A DNA stretch of 64,000 bases from Hyphomonadaceae bacterium (GTDB lineage Bacteria > Pseudomonadota > Alphaproteobacteria > Caulobacterales > Aquidulcibacteraceae): the NCBI GenBank assembly GCA_019753175.1, contig JAIELK010000015.1, forward strand, positions 1 through 64,000, in the 5' to 3' direction. Numbering within the stretch: position 1 is the first letter of the stretch; every line of letters starts with the position of its first letter. The notes beneath the pieces are model-generated. The model searched no databases. It was given only the letters and a program-made list of their open reading frames with translations, and was not told the DNA's origin. Shown here in pieces: positions 25,402 to 33,559 of this stretch. The position numbers were made by a program, and so were the translations under genes.

Positions 25402-26238
25402 CTAACCCTCCAGGCACAGCATGCGGCGAACATCGTCGCTGGATTTGCCGGATGCACGCAGCGCTCGCAATGTCGCGGCCTGATCGCGTTTGGCCAGGCG
25501 TTTGCCGTCATCATCCAGCACCAGTCGATGGTGGCGGTAAACCGGTTGCGGCAAGCCCAGCAACCTCTGCAGCAACACGTGCAAGTGGGCGGCCTCGCGC
25601 AAGTCCTCGCCACGGATCACATGGGTCACGCCCTGCTGTGCATCGTCCCAAACCGACGCCAGGTGGTAGCTCGCGGGGAAGTCCTTGCGAGCGAGAACCA
25701 CATCTCCAAGCCGATCCGGATCAGCGCGGACGGGACCGCTCTCATCCTCGAACACGAGCGCGAAATAGGCAGGGCCCAGCGCCGCGCGCGCCTTCTTGAG
25801 CGAAAGCCGCCACGCGAACGCCTCGCCGGCTGCAAGCTTGGCCGCTTCCTCCGACGCCGGCAGCGCTTCCCCTCGGAAGATGTCATCGCTTGGGCCATGC
25901 GGAGCGGTGGCAATGGCCGCGGCGACCTGCTTGCGGGTTCGAAAGCAGCGATAGATGAGCCCGCGCTGCTGCAGCCGCTCAAGCACCGATTGGTACTCGG
26001 CCAGATGCTGCGATTGGCGGCGAACGGGCGTCTCCCACTCGATGCCCAGCCAATCGAGATCCTCGTAGATCGCCGCCTCGTACTCGTCGCGCGAGCGTCC
26101 CTGATCGATGTCCTCGATTCGAAGCACGAAGCGGCCGCCGGCGGCGCGGGCGGCGTCGTACGCCGTGAGCGCGGAGAAGGCGTGTCCCAGATGCAGGTAG
26201 CCCGTTGGCGACGGGGCGAAGCGGGTGACAAAGCGCAC
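25402..26238 (-). CDS. gluQ: glutamyl-Q tRNA(Asp) synthetase
   Basis: The 278-residue protein is a class I synthetase catalytic core without an anticodon-binding domain: TRFAPSPTGYLHLGHAFSA (HIGH-type HLGH), VLRIEDIDQGRS, VIRGEDL and RLAKRD as the KMSKS-type loop. The length and lack of a C-terminal domain are typical of GluQRS, which attaches glutamate to queuosine at position 34 of tRNA(Asp). It is not GltX, which is about 470 residues. The protein starts at the ATG at 26238. The VUT family queuosine-precursor transporter gene is 13 kb away. Confidence 0.95.
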   Translation of the reverse strand: MRFVTRFAPSPTGYLHLGHAFSALTAYDAARAAGGRFVLRIEDIDQGRSRDEYEAAIYEDLDWLGIEWETPVRRQSQHLAEYQSVLERLQQRGLIYRCFRTRKQVAAAIATAPHGPSDDIFRGEALPASEEAAKLAAGEAFAWRLSLKKARAALGPAYFALVFEDESGPVRADPDRLGDVVLARKDFPASYHLASVWDDAQQGVTHVIRGEDLREAAHLHVLLQRLLGLPQPVYRHHRLVLDDDGKRLAKRDQAATLRALRASGKSSDDVRRMLCLEG

Positions 26239-26284
26239 GTTTCAAGGCTACCGCCGCACAGACGGAGTCGCTAGCTAGGCAACC

Positions 26285-26962
26285 ATGACGCTATTCCTCG
26301 ACGGCCCGCGTGTTCCCCCCGCGCGCGGCGGCAAACCCGATACGCTGGTGATCCTGCTGCACGGCTACGGATCCAACGGCGCGGACCTGATCAGCCTGGC
26401 GCCGTTCTGGGCCAAGGCGCTCCCCGGAGCGGCGTTTGTATCGCCCAACGCCATCGAGCCCACGCCGCAGGCGCCTGGTGGCTACCAATGGTTCCCGATT
26501 TCCAACCTCGATCCTCACCTGATGGAGCAGGGCGCCCGGCAGGCGGCGCAATCGGTCGACCGTTTCATCGACCGCGAATTGGAAAAGTACGGGCTCGATA
26601 ACAGCCGGTTGGCGCTGGTCGGCTTCAGCCAGGGCACGATGATGGCGCTCTATGTCGGTCTGCGGCGGGAGCGGCCTCTGGCCGGCATTCTGGGCTTCTC
26701 GGGGACGGTCGTCGGCGCGCGCAGGCTAAAGAACGATCTTCGCAGCAAACCACCGGTGATGCTGATTCATGGCGACCGCGACCCGGTCATCCCGATCACC
26801 GCGATGTTCGACTCGGCGGAGGCGCTGGCGGGCGCGGGGCATGGCGCGCTGTGGCATGTGAGCTACGGCGTGCCGCATTCAATCGGTCCCGACGGGCTCG
26901 AATTGGGCGGTCAGTTTTTGGTCAATTGCCTGAAAACGAAGCAGATTGTTGCAAACGGCTAG
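26285..26962 (+). CDS. phospholipase/carboxylesterase family alpha/beta hydrolase
   Basis: The 225-residue protein has the short-esterase pattern: VILLHGYGSNGADLI (oxyanion region), LVGFSQGTMMAL with nucleophile Ser in G-F-S-Q-G, HGDRDPVIPI with the acid, and a YGVPHSI histidine. This is the YpfH/EstB carboxylesterase group that hydrolyses short acyl esters, with some lysophospholipase activity known. It is divergent from gluQ by 46 bases. Confidence 0.9.
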   Translation: MTLFLDGPRVPPARGGKPDTLVILLHGYGSNGADLISLAPFWAKALPGAAFVSPNAIEPTPQAPGGYQWFPISNLDPHLMEQGARQAAQSVDRFIDRELEKYGLDNSRLALVGFSQGTMMALYVGLRRERPLAGILGFSGTVVGARRLKNDLRSKPPVMLIHGDRDPVIPITAMFDSAEALAGAGHGALWHVSYGVPHSIGPDGLELGGQFLVNCLKTKQIVANG

Positions 26963-27122
26963 GCCGCGCTGTCACAATGGTGTCGCTACAAATCAGCTAA
27001 GAGCAAGTTCACACGCCCTGATGTGGATGTGCTATGCTGAGATTCCGAGAGGAGAGCGTCTTCAGTCCTACCAGCTGCATCCCTCACCAAATTCTCTCCC
27101 GGCTGCATTGGAGCAGCCGGCG

Positions 27123-27683
27123 ATGAACGTATCCAGCGCTCCATTGGCGGGTTGGCCGGCGCTGGTATTGAACGCCGATTTCCGCCCGTTATCCTATTAC
27201 CCCTTATCGCTCTGGCCCTGGCAGGAGGCGGTGAAGGCCGTATTCCTGGAGCGGGTAGACGTTGTCGCCCACTATGACCACGAGGTGCATTCGCCGTCGC
27301 GCACCATGAAACTGCCCTCGGTGATCTCGTTGCGCGACTACGTGCACCAAGACCGACCGCCGGCGTTTACGCGCTTCAATGTGTTCCTGCGCGACGGTTT
27401 CGCCTGCCAGTACTGCGGTTCAGCGGACGATCTCACCTTCGATCACTTGCTGCCGCGGTCCAAGGGCGGGCGCACGACCTGGGAAAACATCGTCACCGCT
27501 TGCGCACCATGCAATCTCAAGAAAGGCGGCAAGTACGCTCATGTCAGCGGCATGCGTCCGTTCCGCCGCCCGCGCCGCCCGACCATGTATGAGCTGCAGC
27601 ACATGGGCAGGCGCTTCCCGCCGCACCACATGCACGAAAGCTGGATGGACTACCTGTACTGGGACGTCGAACTGGAGGCCTAA
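27123..27683 (+). CDS. HNH endonuclease family protein
   Basis: The 186-residue protein has the HNH core CQYCG...DLTFDHLLPRSKGG...NIVTACAPCNLKKG with paired CxxC zinc ligands. The N-terminal LVLNADFRPLSYYPLSLWPW and C-terminal SWMDYLYWDVELE are well-conserved features of an alphaproteobacterial single-copy HNH family of unknown biological role. It is not near restriction or phage genes. I chose the ATG at 27123, where homology begins; the frame is open for 59 codons upstream. Its stop overlaps a convergent small pilin gene by 4 bases. Confidence 0.88.
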   Translation: MNVSSAPLAGWPALVLNADFRPLSYYPLSLWPWQEAVKAVFLERVDVVAHYDHEVHSPSRTMKLPSVISLRDYVHQDRPPAFTRFNVFLRDGFACQYCGSADDLTFDHLLPRSKGGRTTWENIVTACAPCNLKKGGKYAHVSGMRPFRRPRRPTMYELQHMGRRFPPHHMHESWMDYLYWDVELEA

Positions 27684-27841
27684 TTGCCTTCCATGCCGCC
27701 CCGGGCGCTGTCGAAGATATCGGAGATCGAGCCGCCGATCGGGAAGATCGCCGCGAACAGCGCCACGGCGATGAGGCTGGCGATGATCGCATACTCGATC
27801 GCGGTCGTGCCGCGCCGGTCGCGACAGAAATGCTTGCTCAT
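27680..27841 (-). CDS. Flp/Fap family type IVb pilin (53 residues)
   Basis: This short gene encodes MSKHFCRDRRG then TTAIEYAIIASLIAV, a classic Flp prepilin: basic leader, Gly before the cleavage site, Glu at position +5, then one hydrophobic helix and a short C-terminal tail (GSISDIFDSARGG). Mature Flp pilins form tad pili used for surface attachment. The ATG overlaps the mutT stop by 4 bases (ATGA), and the TAG overlaps the HNH stop. No tad assembly genes are in the window, so it would depend on a system elsewhere or be an orphan. Confidence 0.88.
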   Translation of the reverse strand: MSKHFCRDRRGTTAIEYAIIASLIAVALFAAIFPIGGSISDIFDSARGGMEGN

Positions 27842-28278
27842 CGGGCGCTCCGTTCAATCAAGCGCTCCACCAGGCCAACGTCCGCTGGCGGCATGGGATA
27901 AGCGCGCAGGTCTTGAACATGCACCCACTGCATTGCTTGGGCCGCTTGGGCGTCAAGCTTCGGATCGCCCTGCCAGCGCGAGCAAAGATAGAGCGGCATC
28001 AGGAGGTGGAAATCCGGGTAGGCGTGCGAAGCGAACGCGAACGGATCGAGAGCGTCTGGTTCGACCGTCAAATCCAGTTCCTCCTTCAGCTCGCGCACCA
28101 GCGCGAACTCGGGCGCCTCGCCGGGCTCTACCTTGCCGCCGGGAAACTCCCAGAGGCCGGGAAGGGCCTTGTGCTGGGGCCGCTGCGTAATCAGCACGCG
28201 CCCCGATTGATCCAATAGCGCAGCCGCCGCCACTAGGAGCAGGCGCCGCGTATTGTTCGAACCATCGCTGATTTGCAT
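27838..28278 (-). CDS. mutT: 8-oxo-dGTP diphosphatase (Nudix, MutT-like)
   Basis: The 146-residue protein has a full Nudix box, GGKVEPGEAPEFALVRELKEELDL, plus QRPQHKALPGLWEFPGG before it and MQWVHVQDLRAYPMPPAD after, as in MutT enzymes that clear oxidised GTP precursors. Length is normal for MutT. The short Flp pilin gene overlaps its stop codon, so both are probably on one transcript. Confidence 0.9.
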   Translation of the reverse strand: MQISDGSNNTRRLLLVAAAALLDQSGRVLITQRPQHKALPGLWEFPGGKVEPGEAPEFALVRELKEELDLTVEPDALDPFAFASHAYPDFHLLMPLYLCSRWQGDPKLDAQAAQAMQWVHVQDLRAYPMPPADVGLVERLIERSAR

Positions 28279-28318
28279 GAAGAAGCCGTGTGAAGGATTG
28301 GTTGAACCTGGAGTAACG

Positions 28319-29631
28319 CTAATGCAGCTTAAGGCGTGGACGGACGACCGCGTTGACGTGGCCGATCACGATCATCATCGCCCCGCGCAGCCAGCCATGG
28401 ATGGCGAGGAGGTGCATCTGATACAGTGACACGTAAACGAAGCGGGCTAGCCGTCCCTCGATCGCCAACCGCCCGCCGATGAGCGCGCCCATAAGCGAGC
28501 CGACGGTCGAGTAGCGGCTCAGCGACACCAGCGAGCCGAAATCGCGGTAAACAAAATCAATAAGCGGCTTGCCTTCCTGCAGACGGCGCAGGTTGGCGAA
28601 GGTGGTGTCCGCCATCTGGTGCGCGGCCTGCGCACGGGGCGGACCGGCCGGTCGCTGCCTGACTGGGGGCAGGCGCAGCAATCGCCAATGGCGAAGATGC
28701 GGTCGTCTCGCGTGGTTTGCAGCGTAGAGCGCACCAACAGGCGATTGTCGCGGTCGCTTTCGAGTCCGCCGAGGCCCTGCAAGAAGTCCGGGCCTTTGAC
28801 ACCTGCGGCCCAAACCCGCAGATCGGCTTGAACGCGCTCTCCCGTCGCGAGCACCACAGCGGTGTCAGTGACCTCGGCCACGCGCGCGCCGGTCAGGACA
28901 CGCACGCCGAGGGCTTCGAGCTCATCTCGAGCGGCATCCGATAACCGCTCCGGTAACGCGGGAAGGATGCGTGGGCCTGCCTCGATCAGGGTGATGTCGA
29001 GCCGGCTCTCGTCGAACACCTCGAGGCCATAATGGCGCAGCCCTGCGGCGGCGTTGTACAATTCCGCGGCCAGCTCGACGCCCGTAGCGCCGGCGCCGAC
29101 GATGGCGATCCTGACGCGCGCGCCGCTGCCCGGTTCGGCGCTGGTCTGCCGCGAGACGCGCAGACATTGGTTGAGCAGCTTCAGTCGAAAGCGGTCAGCC
29201 TGCTGGCGATCGTCCAGAAAAATGCAATGCCGATCGGCTCCTGGCGTCGCGTAGGAATTGGTCACCCCGCCCAAAGCGAGCACGAGATAGTCGTATCGGA
29301 TCCGCTGACGGCCAACGATCTCAGCGCCGTCTTCGTCCAGCAACGGTGCGACGATCGCCTGTCGCGCATCGCGGTCGATGCTTTCGAGACGGCCCATGAA
29401 GAAGCGATAGCCCCAGCGATGGCCGTGGCTGCGATAGCCCACTTCGTCCAGATTGGCGTCGAGGGAGCCTGCGGCCACTTCGTGGAGTAGAGGCTTCCAG
29501 ATGTGCGTGCGGTTCGGTTCGAGCAGGATCATGTCGTGACGGGCGCGTCCGTAGCGGGCGCTGAGCTTACGCACCAACTCGAGGCCGCCAGCGCCGCCGC
29601 CGACCACGACGATCTGGGTCTTCAGTTGCAT
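28319..29631 (-). pseudogene. ndh: type II NADH dehydrogenase with a single-base frameshift
   Basis: From the ATG at 29631 the frame gives an FAD/NAD(P) oxidoreductase: IVVVGGGAGGLELVRKL, EPNRTHIWKPLLHEVAAG, RIAIVGAGATGVELAAEL and IFAIGDCCACP. Near 28641-28644 the frame breaks; one base further the expected ending continues (PRAQAAHQMADTTFANLR, IDFVYRDFGSLVSLSRYSTVG, membrane-binding tail) to a stop at 28319. The span of 1313 bases is one short of 438 codons, so a single-base deletion explains it. The joined protein would be about 437 residues, normal for Ndh-2. Either the gene is broken or there is a base-calling error in a GC-rich stretch. Confidence 0.85.
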
Positions 29632-29698
29632 ATGTGGTGTATGGCGTGGCTCGCCCGGCTTGTCTCCACTGACGAAGACCGGGCCCGCTCATGTGCCG

Positions 29699-30520
29699 TC
29701 AGGCTGCTACGCGCGCCGCCCTCGCTGGTCTGACGACGCCATTCTCGAAGCGCAGACCCTCGACCCCCTCCGGCAGGGGCTCGCCCGCGCCGAATATGAT
29801 GCAGCCCTCCGGCGCCACCACTTCGGCTACACGCGCGAGAACGCCACGACGCGTTTCCAGATCGAAGCCCGAAAGTACGTGCGCGAGTACGACAATGTCG
29901 AATTTTCCCAGCTGCCCCGGGTGTTTCATCAGATTGAAAGGCTCGAAGCGCACCGCCGCACGCATTCGGTCGGAAATGCGCCATAGGTCGTTGGCGCGCT
30001 CAAAGTAGGCAATCAGTTTGCGGATCGGCAGACCGCGCTGAATCTCGAATTGTGTGTAGAGCCCGCTCCGCGCCTTTTCGATCAGGCGCTCGGAGAAGTC
30101 CGTCGCTACGATTTCGGCCGTCGGATCGCTCCCGCTCTCGCGCAGATCCTCGATCGTCATGGCGATCGAATAGGGCTCTTGGCCGGTCGAACACGCGGCC
30201 GACCAGATACGGATGCGCTCCCGCCCCTTGCGCTGCAGCGCTTGCGGGATGAGCTCTTCCTTCAGGCGTTTGAACACTGATCGGTCGCGAAAGAAACGGG
30301 TCTCGCTCTGCGCGAGCGAATCGGCGATTGCGGAATAGATCGCCCCGTCCAGCCTGGTTCGCGCCGCGGCGACGTAGTCGGAGACGCTGGTGAAGCCTTC
30401 ACGGCGCGCCTGAGGCTGAAGCCTGATCTCGATTGCGCCGCCCATGTCTGGGGTCAGCACCGCGCCGGAACGCGCTCTTACTTCCGTGGCGATGGTCGCA
30501 AAATCGGCGTCAGTCAGCAT
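29699..30520 (-). CDS. cheR: CheR-type protein-glutamate methyltransferase
   Basis: The 273-residue protein has the CheR N-terminal helical domain (MLTDADFATIATEVRARSG) and the SAM-binding methyltransferase domain: ETRFFRDRSVFKRL, RIRIWSAACSTGQEPYSIAM, EIVATDFSERLIEKARSG and FDIVVLAHVL. CheR methylates receptor glutamates in chemotaxis. The ATG overlaps the stop of the upstream receiver gene (TGATG). No receptors, CheA or CheW are nearby. In Caulobacter-type genomes, as I recall, a CheY and a CheR lie beside chpT, so this is probably that conserved cluster rather than a full chemotaxis operon. Confidence 0.92.
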   Translation of the reverse strand: MLTDADFATIATEVRARSGAVLTPDMGGAIEIRLQPQARREGFTSVSDYVAAARTRLDGAIYSAIADSLAQSETRFFRDRSVFKRLKEELIPQALQRKGRERIRIWSAACSTGQEPYSIAMTIEDLRESGSDPTAEIVATDFSERLIEKARSGLYTQFEIQRGLPIRKLIAYFERANDLWRISDRMRAAVRFEPFNLMKHPGQLGKFDIVVLAHVLSGFDLETRRGVLARVAEVVAPEGCIIFGAGEPLPEGVEGLRFENGVVRPARAARVAA

Positions 30521-30885
30521 CACACCAAGCCTGCTTCGGCGAATTTGGAGTGAAGGATATCGCCATCGAACGGCTTCATCATGTATTCGTCGGCGCCGGC
30601 TTTCAGCGCCTCGGCGATGCGCTCGACATCGTTTTCCGTGGTGCAGAAGACAACGGTTGGCTTGTCGCCGCCTGGCTCCCTGCGCAGCTGTCTCAGGAAG
30701 TCGATGCCACTCATGACCGGCATGGTCCAATCCAGCAGGATTGCATCGGGCATGCGCCGCCGGCACGCTTGCAGCGCTTCCAACCCGTCGCCAGCCTCAT
30801 CGATCTCGAAGCACATTTGCTCGAGAATGCGGCGCGCGACCTTGCGGATCACGCGGCTGTCGTCGACCACGAGACAGCGTTTCAT
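30520..30885 (-). CDS. CheY-like single-domain response regulator
   Basis: The 121-residue receiver has all the key residues: CLVVDDSRVIRK (Asp8, Asp9), ILLDWTMPVMSG (Asp52), FCTTEND and MMKPFDGD (Lys104). It should therefore be phosphorylated and act through protein binding, as there is no output domain. It lies between chpT and cheR and overlaps the cheR start, so it belongs to the same transcript. Whether it controls motility or, like Cle proteins, attachment is not clear from sequence. Confidence 0.93.
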   Translation of the reverse strand: MKRCLVVDDSRVIRKVARRILEQMCFEIDEAGDGLEALQACRRRMPDAILLDWTMPVMSGIDFLRQLRREPGGDKPTVVFCTTENDVERIAEALKAGADEYMMKPFDGDILHSKFAEAGLV

Positions 30886-30938
30886 GGAATCAAGCTCCGT
30901 GCGGATGCGGAGAGATTAGTGCGACGGGAGAAGTTAAC

Positions 30939-30953
30939 GACGCTTAAAGCGTC
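30939..30953. promoter_or_regulatory. 15-bp palindrome at the chpT 3' end
   Basis: GACGCTT-A-AAGCGTC ends at the chpT stop codon, and a nearby TTAA-N6-TTAA (30934-30947) is one base off the CtrA spacing of seven. It could be a binding site in front of the cheY-cheR pair or a small mRNA hairpin. Confidence 0.25.
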
Positions 30954-31584
30954 AGAGTTTGAAGGCAGCCGAGCGCGCGACGATCTGGACTTTGTCTTCG
31001 CTCTCGCGGACCTCAAGCGCTACGCCTCCCTGGTGCGCGAGCAGGGCGGTCAATCTCGGCTGGATGGTGTGTCCGCTCAGCTCGCCCTCGCCGCCGCGCA
31101 GCGCCTCCGCCGTTTGCAGCCGCATCTTTGCGCGCGGCCCGGACGCGGTGACCATTACCTCGCCTGCGTCGCCGCTTTTGGCCGCGGTGACTTCGACCGT
31201 GCCGCCACGCGGCAAGCACTCGTTGGCGATCAGCAACAAATTGACGATCACGCGCACGGCCGGGCGGGGCATGGCGACATTAGGCGCGCTCCACCTCAAC
31301 TCCGGCTTTAGCGCCGAATAAAGTTTGTGAGCGACCTCGCGGCCTTCATCTAAAGTGGAGTCGCCTTGCGCCACCGCGCCGGCCATGGCGAAGCGGAAAA
31401 ACTCAAGCTTCGCCCACGCCTTGTTCACGCCGTGATCGAGCAGCGACAGGGCGTCAGGATCGGGTTTGCCTCCCTCCTGCGCCTTGATCATTTCCAGGCC
31501 CTGGATGATCGCACTCATCGGCTCGACCATGTCGTGGCAGATGCGCGAGGCGACAAGCGCCGTCAGCTTCGTGTTCTCGATCAT
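30952..31584 (-). CDS. chpT: histidine phosphotransferase ChpT
   Basis: The 210-residue protein matches ChpT: LTALVASRICHDMVEPMSAI with phospho-accepting His17, a DHp-like helical hairpin, and a degenerate ATPase-like C-terminal domain (RVIVNLLLIANECLPRGG). In Caulobacter, ChpT relays phosphate from CckA to CtrA and CpdR to control the cell cycle. This is the strongest pointer to a Caulobacterales-like host with a CtrA circuit. It leads an apparent operon with cheY and cheR (66-base gap) and is divergent from the antiporter gene. Confidence 0.9.
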   Translation of the reverse strand: MIENTKLTALVASRICHDMVEPMSAIIQGLEMIKAQEGGKPDPDALSLLDHGVNKAWAKLEFFRFAMAGAVAQGDSTLDEGREVAHKLYSALKPELRWSAPNVAMPRPAVRVIVNLLLIANECLPRGGTVEVTAAKSGDAGEVMVTASGPRAKMRLQTAEALRGGEGELSGHTIQPRLTALLAHQGGVALEVRESEDKVQIVARSAAFKL

Positions 31585-31677
31585 CGCGCGCTCCGGTGGC
31601 GGAAAGGGCGACCATAACCGGATTCGCGGCGATGGAAGCCGCGCCAGGGCATGCTAAACGAAGCGGAGAGGTCGGCG

Positions 31678-33516
31678 ATGGCGATTGAATCAGAAGCGGG
31701 ATTTGAACTCGGGCACGCGGTTGCGCTGCTCGCCGCGGGTGTCGTTGCGGCGCCGATCTTCATGCGCCTTGGTCTCGGTTCCGTGCTGGGCTACCTCGCC
31801 GCTGGTTTGGCGATAGGCCCGTTTGGACTGCGGGTGATTTCCGATCCGGAAGCCATCCTGCACGTCGCCGAGTTCGGCGTCGTCATGTTCCTCTTCCTCA
31901 TCGGACTGGAAATGCGTCCGGCCAAGTTGTGGTCGCTGCGGCGTGACATCTTCGGCTTGGGCGCGGCGCACGTGCTCGCGTGCGCGACGGGACTAACCGC
32001 CCTGGGGGTTTTCTACGGGCTTCCCTGGCAGGCCGCGCTCGTCGCCGCGCTCGGCTTTGCGCTTTCGTCGACCGCGGTGATTATGAAGATGCTCGACGAC
32101 GCCGGTGAAAGCGCGACGCCAGCGGGCCAACGCGCGACTGCGATCTTGTTGTTTGAAGACCTCTCTATCGTGCCGCTCCTGGCGTTGGTCGCCGTGCTGG
32201 CGTCGCTCAACGGCGGCGCAGCCGCGCTGACAAGCGTACCGGCCTGGCAGAGCGCGGCGTTGGCGATCGGCTCGGTGGTCGCGGTGTTCTTGCTCGGCCG
32301 TTTCGCGCTCAACCCAGTGTTCGCGCTCTTGGCGCGATCGGGGGCGCGCGAGGTGATGACGGCGGCGGCGCTGCTGGTGGTGCTCGGCGCAGCGTTGTTC
32401 ATGGATTGGGGCGGGCTATCGATGGCGATGGGCGCGTTCCTCGCCGGTGTGATGCTTTCCGAGTCTACCTTCCGCCATCAACTCGAAGCCGACGTCGAAC
32501 CGTTTCGCGGCATCCTGCTGGGGCTCTTCTTCATGAGCGTCGGCATGTCGCTCGACCTATCCGTGGTGCTGGCGGAATGGCAAATGATCGCGTTCGGCGT
32601 TGTGGCGTTCATGGGGGTGCAGGGGCTCGCGGTTTACGCGGTGGCGCGCCTTCTCCGCGCCCACCACGCGGAAGCGTTGCAGCGTGCGGCGCTGTTCGCG
32701 CAGGGCGGTGAGTTCGCCTTCGTGCTTTACGCAGCGGCGCTGGCGGCCGGCGTGTTTGACGCGCGCTTGGCCGCGATCATGACCGCAATCGTGATCTTCT
32801 CGATGGCGCTAGCGCCGCTGGCAGTCATCGCGCAGCGGCGGCTCGCGCCGGCGCCGGAGCCCTCGCGCGACGGCGTCGAAGACGCCGCGGACTTGCGCGG
32901 TCGCGTGTTGTTTGTCGGTTTCGGCCGATTTGCTCAGGTGGTCAGTCAATCGCTCCTGGCGCGCGACGTCGATATTTCATTGATCGAAACCGACGTGGAG
33001 ATGATCCAGGTCGCTGCGCGGTTCGGCTTCAAGGTTTATTATGGCGATGGCACGCGGCTCGACGTCTTGCGCGCCTCGGGCGCGGCGACCGCTGAGGCGA
33101 TTCTGATTTGCGTCGACAAGCCCGAGACAACCGATCGTATCGTTGCGCTGGTCAAATCCGAGTTCCCGCAAGCGAAAGTGTTCGCACGGTCGTTCGATCG
33201 CGGCCATTCGATGCGGCTTGTGCAAGCGGGGGTTGATTATCAGATCCGCGAACTGTTCGAATCCTCGCTTGCTTTCAGCGCCGCTGTTCTGCGGGGTCTC
33301 GGTTTCAACGACTTCGAAGTGGCCGAGACCATCGAAGACGTTCGTGACCGCGACACCGCGCGTTTCGAGGCCCAGCTTGCTGGCGGGATCGAGGCGGGCC
33401 GGGCGTTGTGGCGCAACAATACGAGCACGCCCACACCCGAGCCGTTCACGCAGCCGCGACGAGAGGGAAGGGCGCTCAACGAAGAAGCTGCCGACGTCAT
33501 TGGCGAAGACGCTTAA
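31678..33516 (+). CDS. CPA2 family K+/H+ antiporter with TrkA-N domain (KefB/KefC-like)
   Basis: The 612-residue protein has about twelve membrane helices (residues 1-390), including GLVIGP-like LAAGLAIGPFGLRV, FLFLIGLEMRP and FALSSTAVIMKML, followed by an RCK/TrkA-N nucleotide-binding domain (VLFVGFGRFAQVVSQSLLARD, YYGDGTRLDVLRASG). KefB/C proteins export potassium in exchange for protons during electrophile stress. I chose the ATG at 31678 because ggagagg lies 6 bases upstream; an ATG at 31651 is weaker. No KefF/KefG-like partner gene is adjacent. Confidence 0.92.
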   Translation: MAIESEAGFELGHAVALLAAGVVAAPIFMRLGLGSVLGYLAAGLAIGPFGLRVISDPEAILHVAEFGVVMFLFLIGLEMRPAKLWSLRRDIFGLGAAHVLACATGLTALGVFYGLPWQAALVAALGFALSSTAVIMKMLDDAGESATPAGQRATAILLFEDLSIVPLLALVAVLASLNGGAAALTSVPAWQSAALAIGSVVAVFLLGRFALNPVFALLARSGAREVMTAAALLVVLGAALFMDWGGLSMAMGAFLAGVMLSESTFRHQLEADVEPFRGILLGLFFMSVGMSLDLSVVLAEWQMIAFGVVAFMGVQGLAVYAVARLLRAHHAEALQRAALFAQGGEFAFVLYAAALAAGVFDARLAAIMTAIVIFSMALAPLAVIAQRRLAPAPEPSRDGVEDAADLRGRVLFVGFGRFAQVVSQSLLARDVDISLIETDVEMIQVAARFGFKVYYGDGTRLDVLRASGAATAEAILICVDKPETTDRIVALVKSEFPQAKVFARSFDRGHSMRLVQAGVDYQIRELFESSLAFSAAVLRGLGFNDFEVAETIEDVRDRDTARFEAQLAGGIEAGRALWRNNTSTPTPEPFTQPRREGRALNEEAADVIGEDA

Positions 33517-33559
33517 GCCCTGAGCCCAACATGGTAGCATTGGGCCGGAAGGATCAACC

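Noticed and set aside
27123-27683. HNH protein considered as part of a restriction or mobile element
   Set aside because: It matches a single-copy alphaproteobacterial HNH family and no phage, transposase or methylase genes are adjacent.
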